A stretch of 64,000 bases of DNA from positions 434,001 to 498,000 of the forward strand of contig DATKUL010000001.1 of the NCBI GenBank assembly GCA_035530615.1. The letters are read 5' to 3'. The notes below the pieces were generated by a model, which was given only the letters and a program-made list of their open reading frames with translations, was not told where the DNA came from and made no database searches. Position numbers and translations under genes: made by a program. Below, in pieces: positions 42,475-52,640 of this stretch (its first letter is position 1; every line of letters starts with the position of its first letter). The DNA comes from Candidatus Paceibacterota bacterium (GTDB taxonomy: Bacteria; Actinomycetota; Actinomycetes; Nanopelagicales; Nanopelagicaceae).

Positions 42475-43920
42475 TCAGACGGAACGAGAATTGAACTTCG
42501 ACCGGAACCGCACAAAAAGGAAAATTAACGGAATGAAGATAATTGATCGATGGCGGAAAGATGTGCCTAAATTAACTTCCACCAGAGCGCTAAAAATAAT
42601 CAGTAAAGTCGTGAAGACGATAGTGAAGACGATTGCTGGATCTCGTAGGAACATTGATTTTCGAGAGCGAAATATCTGAATACCAACACAGAAATAAAGT
42701 AGCCACCAGATTGGCGACTCGAAGGAAACAATGCTGAGCGCAATTCCACCTTGATCCAAGAATGGAATTGGCCCAAAGAGGAATAAGAATGCAGGACGAA
42801 AAATTGACAGTGGGTCATGGACATTTCCTGGCTTCAGGATGTAACCACTCAGCGATGAACTCTCTGGCAGCGCTGCCTTGCTCTTCTTGACCAAGCCACT
42901 TTTTACTTTTTCATCCCAGATACTGTGAACCTTAGTAGCAATGCCGAGTGCAGTCAGGACTCTCGTAAACGGAGAATCTGGATTATCCAGCAGGTAGAAA
43001 TGCAGAGCGATGAGAGTCGTATCGCCATGAAAAGTCACGACAGTAACCGGCTCGCTTGATCCCGTCGGCCCCAAAGGTCCACCTGGACCGCTCGATCCCA
43101 ATTGGTCGTTGGGTATAGCCACCTGCACTATCGAGTCACCTGATCGTCCGCCCACCGATGTGACGTCAGTATGGAAAATAGATGTAACTATAAATTGGAG
43201 TGCATACCATGAAGTGGTACCTGCAAATAAAATGGATGGAACGAGAAAGAGAGCCACTACCAAATGAATGAGTTTTCTTCTGTATTTTCGTCGAATGACT
43301 TCCACAACTATCAGCCCAACAGCCGCGGCCACCAGGCAGATCCAAAGATAGCTTTTGGTGGAGAGTAGCCCGTACGACCCGAAAACTAAGAAAAGGGATG
43401 CTTTCCTCTCTTCGCCTTCAAAAAGGTAAGCAACTCCTACGAGTACAAGGCTAATCTCAAAAAGAATAAAGGTCTCTCGCAATCCGACCGAACTCCATAA
43501 GAAGATCGATGGAACGTAGAAGAAATAGAATATTCCATTACTTTTCTTAGTTCGCGGATGCGATCGATAATAATAATTCATGAGGAGAGTCAAACTTGCT
43601 GTCACCAAGGCAACCGAAAGAAGCCTGATGGCTACATAATCCGGTACCCCACCAATATTCAATAATTTCGCTGGTAGATACGAAATCCAGAGAAATGCCT
43701 TGGGGGCAGTGATCCATCCACTGCCAAATTGAGGATTCGCATCTGGACCACCATACAGATTATTAAAAGTGTATAAATATCCGCCTTCATCCGGTGCAAA
43801 TGCGAAAAGCTTTCCAAGAAAAACAGCAAAAAGAATGTGAGCGGTTACAAATATGGATACAAATTTATTGCGCCAAATAACTCCCGTTACCCTTCTGGGA
43901 GCACCAACGAAAATGAGCAT
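42475..43920 (-). CDS. Polytopic membrane protein, envelope polysaccharide-type
   Basis: A 481-aa protein with roughly 10-12 hydrophobic segments and a longer non-membrane loop at about residues 230-330. I do not recognise a specific family. The N-terminal FAPDEGGYLYTF after the first membrane segment and the overall layout recall O-antigen polymerases or GT-C-type glycosyltransferases. The neighbouring polyprenyl-phosphate sugar transferase supports a role in surface glycans. AGGA lies nine bases before the ATG. Confidence 0.6.
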   Translation of the reverse strand: MLIFVGAPRRVTGVIWRNKFVSIFVTAHILFAVFLGKLFAFAPDEGGYLYTFNNLYGGPDANPQFGSGWITAPKAFLWISYLPAKLLNIGGVPDYVAIRLLSVALVTASLTLLMNYYYRSHPRTKKSNGIFYFFYVPSIFLWSSVGLRETFILFEISLVLVGVAYLFEGEERKASLFLVFGSYGLLSTKSYLWICLVAAAVGLIVVEVIRRKYRRKLIHLVVALFLVPSILFAGTTSWYALQFIVTSIFHTDVTSVGGRSGDSIVQVAIPNDQLGSSGPGGPLGPTGSSEPVTVVTFHGDTTLIALHFYLLDNPDSPFTRVLTALGIATKVHSIWDEKVKSGLVKKSKAALPESSSLSGYILKPGNVHDPLSIFRPAFLFLFGPIPFLDQGGIALSIVSFESPIWWLLYFCVGIQIFRSRKSMFLRDPAIVFTIVFTTLLIIFSALVEVNLGTSFRHRSIIFIPLIFLFVRFRSKFNSRSV

Positions 43921-43931
43921 CTATGGCGTTC

Positions 43932-44117
43932 CTACGCAGACCCAGATTTACGTTGGAAGCGTTTGGGAGCCCCACCCGCAGCCTGGCCACCGCCAACTTT
44001 CGAACCAGCATTTGGGCCCGTCGCACTTCCGGACACACTCTTCTGCTTCTTCTTCTCTAGCGCTTCAAGGAACTTGGCACGGGCATCGTCTTTTGGCTTC
44101 TTATCGGACATGCGCAC
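43932..44117 (-). CDS. DUF5302 family small protein
   Basis: A 61-aa actinobacterial protein: a charged start (SDKKPKDDARAKFLEALEKK), then a Gly/Ala-rich linker and a basic end KRFQRKSGSA. The function is unknown. The start could be GTG at 44117 or ATG at 44111. It sits 19 bases after the sugar-phosphate transferase gene, probably in the same transcript. Confidence 0.7.
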   Translation of the reverse strand: MRMSDKKPKDDARAKFLEALEKKKQKSVSGSATGPNAGSKVGGGQAAGGAPKRFQRKSGSA

Positions 44118-44136
44118 AGGGTACTACTGCCCTGCC

Positions 44137-45189
44137 TCACCTACCTGCCTCATCTTCGCTGGGAATTCGCAGAAAAAAGATGAGAAGGAAAAGCCAAAGT
44201 ACGACTCCTCCGATCATCAATTGGTTACCGTGTTGAACAGGCCAATGATAGACAGCGAGTGCGAGAGCACCGAAAACGGCGGCGGCGAACCAGAGAATCG
44301 GAGCAACGACGTGTCGATCGATTCCAATGCGAATAAGTCGGTGGGACAAATGGTCACGACCGCCTTGAAATGGCGAAATTCTTCTATAGATTCGAGAGCC
44401 GACCGCCACGGTAGTGTCAAGAATCGGCAATGCCATCAAGAAAAGCGGAATCGCAAGCGATTTACTCCGTGGAGCAAGATCTGGATTTAGGCGAATGGTC
44501 AATACAGAGATGATAATCCCTAGAAACAATGATCCCGCATCTCCCATATAAATCTTGGCTGGAGCCTTGTTCCACATCAAGAACCCCGCGGTAGCACCTG
44601 CGGTGACGATGGCAAGAGCACTAACTAAAACTTGTTGGCGGTCGTAAGCGATGAAAAAAAGGAAAATCGCGATCACCGCGACAGTACCCGATGCGCCACC
44701 ATCTAGATTGTCGAAAAAATTTATCGAGTTGCAAACACCAACAATCCAAAAAATCGTAACCGCACTATCTAGAATCTTGATGTTGAGCGGCGTCCCAATT
44801 GTGTTAGTAGAAATCAGAATGGATGCCACAACTACAGCCGCGATTGTTTGAAGAACCAGCCGCGGCCACGGCTCTAACCCACGTAGATCATCAACGAGTC
44901 CCATAATTGAAATGGCGAGTGCGGGAATGAGTACCGAGCTCGCAAGTGCAAAGGTGTGCATCGAAAAGTCCGAGTAGAGCATCGCCCCGTAACTGGCGAT
45001 TAGTATTCCTATAGCGATCCCAACTCCGCCCAAATAAGGCACGGGCTCTTTGTGAGTTTTACGAGGAATATCTGGAGAATCGACGGCACCATTTCGGATC
45101 GCAAGCGCGCGCATAATTGGCGTTAAAGCACCAACCAAAATAAAGGTGAAAGCACCAAGCAATAGGAATTGCCGTATCGAATACTGCAT
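44137..45189 (-). CDS. Polyprenyl-phosphate GlcNAc-1-phosphate transferase (WecA/TagO/MraY-like)
   Basis: A 350-aa integral membrane enzyme (about 11 TM) that transfers a sugar-1-phosphate to undecaprenyl or decaprenyl phosphate. The catalytic aspartates are in MGLVDDLRG and FFDNLDGG. YMGDAGSLFLG and the loop histidines HLSHRLIRIG are also typical. It begins the assembly of a cell-wall glycan (arabinogalactan, teichoic-acid-like or capsule). It is followed by DUF5302 and preceded by the bldC-like gene. Confidence 0.88.
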   Translation of the reverse strand: MQYSIRQFLLLGAFTFILVGALTPIMRALAIRNGAVDSPDIPRKTHKEPVPYLGGVGIAIGILIASYGAMLYSDFSMHTFALASSVLIPALAISIMGLVDDLRGLEPWPRLVLQTIAAVVVASILISTNTIGTPLNIKILDSAVTIFWIVGVCNSINFFDNLDGGASGTVAVIAIFLFFIAYDRQQVLVSALAIVTAGATAGFLMWNKAPAKIYMGDAGSLFLGIIISVLTIRLNPDLAPRSKSLAIPLFLMALPILDTTVAVGSRIYRRISPFQGGRDHLSHRLIRIGIDRHVVAPILWFAAAVFGALALAVYHWPVQHGNQLMIGGVVLWLFLLIFFLRIPSEDEAGR

Positions 45190-45212
45190 TTTTGTATCTG
45201 GAGAATATTTCT

Positions 45213-45410
45213 TTAGTTGCCTGAGTTTGGACGGCTTTGAAGCAACTCTTTAACTTCCGATTCTCGGTATCTGCGATGACCACCGAGGGTGCGAATAGAG
45301 GTTAATTTCCCAGCTTTTGCCCACCTAGTAACCGTCTTTGGGTCTACGCGAAAGAGTGCTGCAACTTCCGCTGGAGTGAGAAGCACTTCTGCATCGGTAA
45401 GCCTGTTCAT
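45213..45410 (-). CDS. BldC-like helix-turn-helix regulator
   Basis: A 65-aa MerR-like DNA-binding protein. From the ATG at 45410, with GGAGG eight bases upstream, the sequence LLTPAEVAALFRVDP then KTVTRWAKAGKLTSIRTLGG matches Streptomyces BldC closely. The ORF extends to 45476, but BldC proteins are about 65-70 aa. BldC controls development in Streptomyces; in small planktonic actinobacteria its targets are not known. Confidence 0.92.
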   Translation of the reverse strand: MNRLTDAEVLLTPAEVAALFRVDPKTVTRWAKAGKLTSIRTLGGHRRYRESEVKELLQSRPNSGN

Positions 45411-45506
45411 ACAAATTACCTCCACAGATGTCCATTTCGCACCAATATGACAGGAAGTATCCGCCTTTGTGGCCACTCGTGCAAGAGGATTCTTTTATTA
45501 TCTCGA

Positions 45507-46322
45507 CTACATTGCCTGTTCGAAAGCAGCGACTTCTCGCCAACGCGTGACAAGTCGCTCGTATCCTCGACCGGCCACTGCACCATCACCCGAAGCAAGA
45601 CCGGAGACAGAACTCAGTACATCTTCAATCGAAGTATCCGCATCAAGTCCCTCTTCTCCTTTCCCAACCAGAGACTTCTCAAGATATTCGGCTAGTCCCC
45701 CATAATCCAGTTCGAGAAAAGACTCGGGATGAAAATTGTCTAACCAGTTGCCCAAGTCTTGTAACTCCTCTTCCACTTGACCCGAGCCAAAGGCGTTCCG
45801 CACTGCACTATGTGTAATCAGGCACCGAGCCTTTGCATTCGCCAGTGAAGTGCGAACTACCGTGAAGGGGCCGTAACTATCCCTACCGCGCACGCGTTCT
45901 TCAGGGACAAATAGTGTGAACCAGCGCGGAGGAATGATCCACGTCTGCGTCAAAATGTGAGGCACTTTACTTTCAACAAAATCAAACCCGGAAGTCATGA
46001 CTTCTTCAACTCCTTCAGGGATAAAGAGCGAACTCACACTGGATGGAAGTGAAGATTTAAAATCCTCGATCGCGGCCCAGCATCGCGTGGCAGTCGACCA
46101 TGGTGATACGTACCGCGCATTATCTATATCGATGACGTGTGCGCCATCGGGTCTTAGAGCTGGCGACTCTGGTGAAATAATCCTTCGCAATGCAAGAATC
46201 TGCTCTTCCCGCGAAGAGTTCTCTGTTGCAGCGATTGTCGACCACCTCAGGCGGTCAGCGGGTTGAAAAGAAGAGATGGGTTCGTAGACTCGTAACGATG
46301 CAACGTACGGAGTCGGGCGCAT
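45507..46322 (-). CDS. Hypothetical actinobacterial protein
   Basis: A 271-aa soluble protein without a recognised catalytic motif. Segments such as RPDGAHVIDIDNARYVSPW and IPPRWFTLFVPEERV look like a folded beta-rich domain with a helical C-terminus. It sits between the DUF3073 gene (5 bases upstream) and bldC, a neighbourhood I recall from other actinobacteria. No signal peptide or membrane segment is seen. I can assign no function. Confidence 0.65.
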   Translation of the reverse strand: MRPTPYVASLRVYEPISSFQPADRLRWSTIAATENSSREEQILALRRIISPESPALRPDGAHVIDIDNARYVSPWSTATRCWAAIEDFKSSLPSSVSSLFIPEGVEEVMTSGFDFVESKVPHILTQTWIIPPRWFTLFVPEERVRGRDSYGPFTVVRTSLANAKARCLITHSAVRNAFGSGQVEEELQDLGNWLDNFHPESFLELDYGGLAEYLEKSLVGKGEEGLDADTSIEDVLSSVSGLASGDGAVAGRGYERLVTRWREVAAFEQAM

Positions 46323-46327
46323 GGCGA

Positions 46328-46504
46328 TTACGCCCGCGGAATGTAGTTGCCTTCAGCGAACGGATCGTCATCATCACGATCTTTCGCCGTATCAGGCTCT
46401 CCGTGCAGCTCTTTTGCTAGGCGGTCGAGATCCATCTCTTGGGATGAATACTTCAGATCGCGAGCAACTTTGGTTTGCTTGGCTTTTGAGCGGCCGCGCC
46501 CCAT
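46328..46504 (-). CDS. DUF3073 family small protein
   Basis: A 58-aa protein starting MGRGRSKAKQTKVARD, the signature of DUF3073, and ending in DDDDPFAEGNYIPRA. The ATG is preceded by AAGGAGG at 7 bases, one of the best ribosome-binding sites of the window. The family is restricted to actinobacteria and of unknown function, often downstream of purM as here. Confidence 0.9.
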   Translation of the reverse strand: MGRGRSKAKQTKVARDLKYSSQEMDLDRLAKELHGEPDTAKDRDDDDPFAEGNYIPRA

Positions 46505-46543
46505 AGCGTGACCTCCTTAACTATGTGCAATCAGGGAGGAAGG

Positions 46544-47599
46544 TTATCGTGCTTGGTAGGAACCTTCCAAAGTGGCCCCCGGGGACTCGGGGATCTCTAA
46601 GACTTCACCTGCGACCCAGGCCTTAATTCCGCGCGCAGCCAGCGTTTTGAGCGCCAAATCAGCGCTGCCGGGGTCAATCACCGCCACCATGCCCACTCCA
46701 CAGTTCCAGGTCGCCTCGTAGTCAGCCTGCGCGATCCTGCCCAGATTGGCTAGGAGATCGGTAGCCACCGGCAGGGCCCAGGTGGAGCGGTCAAAACGAG
46801 CGCTCAGGCCGGAGGGGATCACTCGAGCGGTATTCGCTGCCAACCCACCGCCCGTCACGTGGGCAAAAGTACGTAGGTCCGTGTGCAGAGCTTTGATGAG
46901 GACCAGGCAATCACGGGCATAGATCTCAGTCGGTGTCAGGAGTTCTTCCCCGAGTGATCTTCCTAAATCTTGGTAGGTGTGGCCCAGATCCAACTTGCTC
47001 GTCACAAGGATGTGGCGAATCAAGGAGTAGCCATTTGAGTGAAACCCGCTGGACGGCATCGCCAACACCAAGTCGCCCTTTTTAACTTTCTCCGCGCCTA
47101 GCAGATTGGGCGCATCGACAACTCCAGTTGCAGCGCCGGCAATATCGAATTCATCTTCCCTCAATAACCCGGGGTGCTCTGCCGTCTCTCCACCAATCAA
47201 TGCAGTGTTGGCCTTCTGGCAACCCACCGCAATTCCCTTGACGATTTCAGCAATGCGCTCGGGAAATACTTTTCCGACAGCAATGTAGTCGGTCATGAAT
47301 AGTGGCTCGGCTCCGCAAACCACCAAATCATCAACCACCATCGCGACAAGGTCTTCACCGATAGTGTCGTAGATTCCCATCTGACGGGCAATCTCTGTCT
47401 TGGTCCCGACGCCATCAGTAGATGTCGCCAGCAACGGTTGTTTGTAATTCTTGAGAACCGAGGCATCGAAGAGTCCGGCAAATCCGCCGATACCTCCCAC
47501 TACCTCTGGTCGAGAGGCTTTGGCAATAGAAGCCTTCATCAATTCAACGGCGCGTTCTCCGGCTTCAATGTCCACGCCTGCATCGCGGTACGTCGACAT
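46544..47599 (-). CDS. purM: Phosphoribosylformylglycinamidine cyclo-ligase
   Basis: AIR synthetase of purine biosynthesis, 351 aa. The start is the ATG at 47599, overlapping the last base of the purF stop (TAATG); the ORF runs further upstream through purF. Typical motifs are VGTKTEIARQMG, MVVDDLVVCGAEPLFMTDY and ALIGGETAEHPG, and the C-terminal half shows the AIRS-family glycine-rich SGFHSNGYSLIR. It is the last pur gene in the cluster. Confidence 0.95.
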   Translation of the reverse strand: MSTYRDAGVDIEAGERAVELMKASIAKASRPEVVGGIGGFAGLFDASVLKNYKQPLLATSTDGVGTKTEIARQMGIYDTIGEDLVAMVVDDLVVCGAEPLFMTDYIAVGKVFPERIAEIVKGIAVGCQKANTALIGGETAEHPGLLREDEFDIAGAATGVVDAPNLLGAEKVKKGDLVLAMPSSGFHSNGYSLIRHILVTSKLDLGHTYQDLGRSLGEELLTPTEIYARDCLVLIKALHTDLRTFAHVTGGGLAANTARVIPSGLSARFDRSTWALPVATDLLANLGRIAQADYEATWNCGVGMVAVIDPGSADLALKTLAARGIKAWVAGEVLEIPESPGATLEGSYQAR

Positions 47600-49077
47600 T
47601 AGTGAGCCCCTTGCACGGGAGTAATTTCCAAACGCATCTTTCCCTCGGACATATCCGTCGGGATTGAAATTGGGTATTCGCCGGTGAAGCAAGCATGACA
47701 GAGCTTGGATTCAGCAATCGTCGTCGCTTCAATCAATCCCTCTAGGGATACATATCCCAGTGAATCAGCACCGATCGATCGACGGATCTCCTCGATCTCC
47801 AAGCCGCTCGCGATTAATTCTGCGCGTGAGGCAAAATCAATTCCATAGAAGCAGGGCCATTTAACTGGAGGACTGGATATTCGCACATGAATCTCGCGTG
47901 CGCCCACTTCACGGAGCATTCGCACGATTGCACGCTGAGTGTTGCCACGCACAATCGAATCGTCCACGACAACGATGCGCTTGCCCTCAATAATCTCGCG
48001 CAGGGGATTGAGTTTGAGGCGAATTCCCAGTTGTCTAATGGTCTGACTGGGTTGAATGAATGTGCGGCCAACGTATGAATTCTTTACAAAACCAGCGCCG
48101 TACGGAATACCTGATGCACGCGAGTAGCCAATGGCTGCCGGAGTCCCCGATTCAGGCACTGGTATGACGAGGTCCGCTTCGACTGGATGTTCATGCGCTA
48201 AGCGCTCACCCACGGCCACGCGAGTTGCATGTATGCCTCGACCGGCAATGGTTGTATCCGGACGCGCTAAATATACGTACTCGAAAAGACAACCTTTAGG
48301 GTCTGGCGGAGCCCAGTGCTGCGAGCGGATACCAGTCTCATCGATTGCGATGAATTCGCCTGGCTCTACTTCACGAACGAAAGATGCACCGACAATGTCT
48401 AAAGCAGCGGTCTCGGATGCAACGACCCATCCACGTTCTAGTTTGCCAATAACCAATGGACGCACTCCATGTCGATCACGGGCTGCATACAAAGTGCGCT
48501 CGTCCATAAAGACAAGAGAGAAAGCGCCCTCAAGTAGCGGCAGCACTGCCATCGCACTTGCTTCGAAGTTCTTTTCATCCCGACTCGCAAGCAGGGCAGT
48601 CATGACTTCAGTATCAGTCGTTGCACCGCGTTCTTTACCAGTGGTTAGCACGCTCTGATGTTGCAGCATCTCTGCCAGACTGCCAGTGTTTGTCAGATTG
48701 CCATTGTGGGCAAGGGCGAGAGTGCCGTACGTTGTGGGACGAAGTGTCGGTTGCGCATTCACCCAGGTACTTGAACCGGTAGTCGAATATCGGCAATGTC
48801 CAATTGCCAACTCGCCCTTGAGAGAGATGAGATCGGCTTCGGTGAAAACTTGCGAAACCAGACCCATATCCTTATAAACAAGAATTCTCTCGCCGTCACT
48901 CGTTGCAATACCGGCAGATTCTTGGCCACGATGTTGAAGTGCATATAGTCCGTAAAAAGTAAGTTTGGCGACCTCTTCACCTGGCGCCCAAACTCCAAAG
49001 ATTCCGCACTCATCCTGCGGACCTTTATCTTCAGGAAAGAGTTCGTGAGTAAGTAGTCCATCTGGACGGCGGGTCAT
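47599..49077 (-). CDS. purF: Amidophosphoribosyltransferase
   Basis: The first committed enzyme of purine synthesis, 492 aa from the ATG at 49077. A pro-sequence of about 25 residues precedes the catalytic cysteine in ECGIFG; it is removed in Bacillus-type enzymes. The glutaminase domain shows LQHRGQESAG and GHCRYSTTG, and the PRPP-binding loop is VVVDDSIVRGNT. The C-terminal cysteines expected for the Fe-S form are visible, for example CHACFTGEYP. The longer ORF to 49224 is not used. Confidence 0.95.
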   Translation of the reverse strand: MTRRPDGLLTHELFPEDKGPQDECGIFGVWAPGEEVAKLTFYGLYALQHRGQESAGIATSDGERILVYKDMGLVSQVFTEADLISLKGELAIGHCRYSTTGSSTWVNAQPTLRPTTYGTLALAHNGNLTNTGSLAEMLQHQSVLTTGKERGATTDTEVMTALLASRDEKNFEASAMAVLPLLEGAFSLVFMDERTLYAARDRHGVRPLVIGKLERGWVVASETAALDIVGASFVREVEPGEFIAIDETGIRSQHWAPPDPKGCLFEYVYLARPDTTIAGRGIHATRVAVGERLAHEHPVEADLVIPVPESGTPAAIGYSRASGIPYGAGFVKNSYVGRTFIQPSQTIRQLGIRLKLNPLREIIEGKRIVVVDDSIVRGNTQRAIVRMLREVGAREIHVRISSPPVKWPCFYGIDFASRAELIASGLEIEEIRRSIGADSLGYVSLEGLIEATTIAESKLCHACFTGEYPISIPTDMSEGKMRLEITPVQGAH

Positions 49078-49156
49078 TTCGTAGATTGACCTCGCTTTCT
49101 GAATAGAAAATGGAGAACATTTCCAACAAAATTTGATTGCCTTGCAACGAGAATTA

Positions 49157-49462
49157 TCAAAGTATAACGTGCAATTTGAGTAGCGGCAGATACGGCGAGA
49201 GGTCAGCTCGTGCCCCAGAAGCACGGACTGAACCGGAGGCGAGGGCCTGCGTCCACATCAAAGTCCCCTCTGCCAAGGCAAGCCAAGTTTCAGCATCCAT
49301 TTCGATGACATTTGGCGGGGTACCTCGCGTATGGGTGGGACCATCACCAAATTGAATTACGGCATACGGTGGAATCCGGACCTCGATCGCCCGACCCGGG
49401 GCAAGGGACGAAAGTTGACGCAAAGTCGCTTTGACCGATTCAAGAATCTCTTTGTCAAGCAT
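49157..49462 (-). CDS. Sterol carrier-like family protein
   Basis: A 101-aa protein starting at the ATG at 49462, 10 bases after purL's stop. It shows the pattern RIPPYAVIQFGDG, VIEMDAETWLALAEG and ASGARADLS, matching small actinobacterial proteins annotated as sterol carrier family and encoded next to purF. The lipid-binding function is only by fold. The ORF continues to 49522 and an upstream start is possible. It lies within the purine cluster but has no known role in it. Confidence 0.7.
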   Translation of the reverse strand: MLDKEILESVKATLRQLSSLAPGRAIEVRIPPYAVIQFGDGPTHTRGTPPNVIEMDAETWLALAEGTLMWTQALASGSVRASGARADLSPYLPLLKLHVIL

Positions 49463-49472
49463 TCTCAGATTG

Positions 49473-51701
49473 CTACCCAAAAAGTTTCGGAATCGTATCT
49501 GTGTAGCTTCTTCGCAACTCATCCAGTGGGATCACTGCCTCATTAATTGTGAGTGAGTTCCCCCCCGAGGTGCCAATCTTCGTTAGAGTAATATTCGCAG
49601 TCTTGGCGAGTTCGCCCAGTCGGTCAGCGTTCTTTGATTCGATCGCAACGATTACACGACCCGGTGTTTCACTTAGCAGAGCGGTTGCGACCTCACCCGA
49701 GAGAGTAATAGTCGCACCGATGTTCTTCCGTAATGTCATTTCCGACAGTGAGGCCGCCAACCCGCCTTGACTCAAATCGTGGGCAGATTCAAAAATTGAC
49801 TGACCCTCAAGAAGTAGATCTATCAATCTCATTTCACGTTGAAGATCCGCAATCGGTGTCTGCCCTCCTCGTTGACCGTGCATGTAAGCCCATTCACTTC
49901 CGGCGAAATCTTCATGCGTCTCACCAAGCAAATAAAGATCAAGGCCCGAACGATCAAGTGCCATGCTCGTCCGAGTTCGTACATCCTGTATCACGCCAAG
50001 AACTCCGATGACCGGTGTCGGCAAGATCGCCACCGTTCCAGTCTGGTTGTAGAAGGAAACATTTCCTCCAGTGACAGGCAATCCCATTTCCAAACAACCG
50101 TCCGCCAACCCACGCACAGTCTCAGCAAATTGCCACATAACTTCCGGATCTTCAGGCGAGCCAAAGTTGAGACAGTTTGTGACTGCCAACGGTTTAGCGC
50201 CAGCAGTTGCAATGTTGCGAGCAGCTTCGGCCAACGCCAATCTCGCGCCCTCGTATGGGTTCAGGTACGACCAAGAGGCATTAGCATCGGTCGAAATAGC
50301 CACACCTAGATGGGTTTTCTCATCAATTCTGACCATTCCAGAATCTTCGGGCTGTGACTGGACCGTGTTGCCTTGAACGTACTTGTCATATTGGGCAGTC
50401 ACCCAACTCTTATCAGCCATATTGGGGCTAGCCATGAGCTGGAGCACAGCCGCACGAATTTCTTCTGCGCCTTTGGGCATAGGAAGCGAAGGAGTCTGAG
50501 CAGTAAGTGCATCAATATAATCGGGCTTTGCCATGGGACGGTTGTAGACAGGTCCTTCATGCGCGACGGTGCGCGGAGGAACATCGACAATTACTTCGCC
50601 ATGCCAGGTAATTATTAGTCGATCACCATCGGTAACTTCACCGATGACCGTCGCGGTAACATCCCATTTTTTACAGATCTCAAGAAAGCGGGCAATCCTG
50701 CTCGGTTCGACGATTGCGCACATACGTTCTTGAGATTCACTCATCAAAATCTCTTCTGGGGAAAGACTGGGATCGCGCAATGGCACATCATCCAACGCAA
50801 CATTCATTCCGCCAGTGCCCGCCGAGGCGAGCTCACTCGTTGCGCAAGAAAGACCCGCCCCACCCAAATCTTGAATACCTACGACCAAATCTTCGGCAAA
50901 AATTTCAAGGGAGCACTCGATGAGTACTTTCTCTGTAAAAGGATCACCAACTTGAACACTCGGTCGTTTGGCAGGACTCGTCGAACCGAATGTTTCACTT
51001 GCAAGAACTGAAACTCCTCCAATGCCATCTCCACCAGTCTTCGCTCCAAAGAGGACCACAAGATTTCCAACACCCGAAGCTTTCGCAAGTTTGATCTCAT
51101 CATGACGCATGACGCCAACGCAGAGTGCATTGACAAGTGGGTTGCCTGCGTATGTCTCATCAAAACTAATTTCTCCACCGATGTTTGGAAGGCCAAGACA
51201 ATTTCCATACCCACCGATACCTGCGACGATGCCAGGAAGCACTCGGCGTGTGTCAGCGGCTTCTGCAGGGCCGAATCGGAGTGGATCCATGATCGCGATT
51301 GGTCGGGCACCCATCGTCAAAATGTCGCGCACGATTCCACCGACTCCAGTTGCTGCGCCTTGGTAAGGCTCGACAAATGAGGGATGGTTGTGGGATTCAA
51401 TCTTGAAAGTCACTGCGTAGCCTTGTCCGACATCTACGACTCCTGCGTTTTCACCAATACCTACGAGAAGAGCAGCGGTTTTAGGGGCTTTTTCACCGAA
51501 TTGGCGCAGATGAACCTTCGAAGACTTATAGGAGCAGTGCTCACTCCACATGACCGAATACATGGCCAATTCACTGGAACTTGGGCGCCGCCCAAGAATC
51601 TCGCGAATTCTCTCGTACTCATCGATTTTGAGTCCCAGTTGTGCGAAAGGTTGTTCAACATTGGGAGTAGTACTTGCAATCGCGACTGTATCTAATGACA
51701 T
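49473..51701 (-). CDS. purL: Phosphoribosylformylglycinamidine synthase subunit PurL
   Basis: The synthetase subunit of FGAM synthase, 742 aa, the small form that works with PurQ and PurS. It shows [35 protein letters not shown] and [17 protein letters not shown]-like motifs, and two AIRS-type halves with HDLSQGG near the C-terminus. It directly follows purQ: the ATG at 51701 adjoins the purQ stop. It uses ammonia from PurQ. Confidence 0.96.
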   Translation of the reverse strand: MSLDTVAIASTTPNVEQPFAQLGLKIDEYERIREILGRRPSSSELAMYSVMWSEHCSYKSSKVHLRQFGEKAPKTAALLVGIGENAGVVDVGQGYAVTFKIESHNHPSFVEPYQGAATGVGGIVRDILTMGARPIAIMDPLRFGPAEAADTRRVLPGIVAGIGGYGNCLGLPNIGGEISFDETYAGNPLVNALCVGVMRHDEIKLAKASGVGNLVVLFGAKTGGDGIGGVSVLASETFGSTSPAKRPSVQVGDPFTEKVLIECSLEIFAEDLVVGIQDLGGAGLSCATSELASAGTGGMNVALDDVPLRDPSLSPEEILMSESQERMCAIVEPSRIARFLEICKKWDVTATVIGEVTDGDRLIITWHGEVIVDVPPRTVAHEGPVYNRPMAKPDYIDALTAQTPSLPMPKGAEEIRAAVLQLMASPNMADKSWVTAQYDKYVQGNTVQSQPEDSGMVRIDEKTHLGVAISTDANASWSYLNPYEGARLALAEAARNIATAGAKPLAVTNCLNFGSPEDPEVMWQFAETVRGLADGCLEMGLPVTGGNVSFYNQTGTVAILPTPVIGVLGVIQDVRTRTSMALDRSGLDLYLLGETHEDFAGSEWAYMHGQRGGQTPIADLQREMRLIDLLLEGQSIFESAHDLSQGGLAASLSEMTLRKNIGATITLSGEVATALLSETPGRVIVAIESKNADRLGELAKTANITLTKIGTSGGNSLTINEAVIPLDELRRSYTDTIPKLFG

Positions 51702-52373
51702 CTACTTTCCTACCATCTGGCTAATAATTGATGTAAAAAATGGAAGCCCATCGGCACTTGGTCCCGTCAGGGAATCAATGGCGTGCTCGGGATGCGGCAT
51801 GAGTCCGACGACGTTTCCTCGAGCATTGGTAATCCCCGCGATTAAATTGCGCGATCCGTTGGGATTCTCTCCAACGTAACGAGCGACAACCAGTCCTTCT
51901 CCCTCTAGATGTTCCAACGTCGGATCATCACACTGAAATGATCCCTCGCCATTTTTTAGTGGAATAACAATTTCCTGGTCTTTGCTAAACGATGAGGTCC
52001 ACGACGTGGAAGTATTTTCAATTCTTATTCTCTGGTCTGTGCAGAGAAAATGCAGGCCTTGGTTCCGAGTCAGGGCACCTGGCAGTAAGTGTGACTCGCA
52101 TAGAACTTGGAATCCGTTACAGATTCCTAGAACCGGCATTCCAACATTTGCCTTTTCAATAATTGAAGTCATCACCGGCGCAAAACGCGAAATGGCACCG
52201 CAACGTAAATAGTCTCCGTAAGAAAATCCACCAGGAAGAATTACTGCATCCACTCCGTGCAGATCGGGATCCGCATGCCAGAGAGAGACTGCCTCTGCAC
52301 CGGCTGCACGAATCGCACGAGCGGCATCATGATCATCTAGCGAACCAGGAAAGGTGACTACGCCAACTTTCAC
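51702..52373 (-). CDS. purQ: Phosphoribosylformylglycinamidine synthase, glutaminase PurQ
   Basis: The 223-aa glutamine amidotransferase subunit of FGAM synthase. The class I triad is the Cys in [11 protein letters not shown] and the His and Glu in [20 protein letters not shown] is the N-terminal signature. It sits between purS and purL with no gaps. Confidence 0.96.
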   Translation of the reverse strand: MKVGVVTFPGSLDDHDAARAIRAAGAEAVSLWHADPDLHGVDAVILPGGFSYGDYLRCGAISRFAPVMTSIIEKANVGMPVLGICNGFQVLCESHLLPGALTRNQGLHFLCTDQRIRIENTSTSWTSSFSKDQEIVIPLKNGEGSFQCDDPTLEHLEGEGLVVARYVGENPNGSRNLIAGITNARGNVVGLMPHPEHAIDSLTGPSADGLPFFTSIISQMVGK

Positions 52374-52619
52374 TTACTTCTCCACTCTCACCGTGAAGTT
52401 TTCAATTACTGGGTTCGCCAACAAAGTTTCCGCTACTCGAGAGATCTCGGCCAATTGGGCGGCCGATGGCTCGCCTTCGACTTCGATCTCAAATCGCTTT
52501 CCCTGCCGGACGGAGGTCGCAAAAGTGAAACCTAAGCGAGGAAGGGCGGCGCTCACCGCCTGCCCTTGGGGGTCGAGAATCTCTGGTTTAAGCATGACAT
52601 CGACCACGATTTTTGCCAT
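52374..52619 (-). CDS. purS: Phosphoribosylformylglycinamidine synthase subunit PurS
   Basis: The small (81 aa) PurS subunit bridging PurL and PurQ. KIVVDVMLKPEILDPQG and VRQGKRFEIEVEG are typical. Its stop is directly followed by the purQ start. The length is normal. Confidence 0.95.
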   Translation of the reverse strand: MAKIVVDVMLKPEILDPQGQAVSAALPRLGFTFATSVRQGKRFEIEVEGEPSAAQLAEISRVAETLLANPVIENFTVRVEK

Positions 52620-52640
52620 GTGAATCTGCTCCTTTGTCGT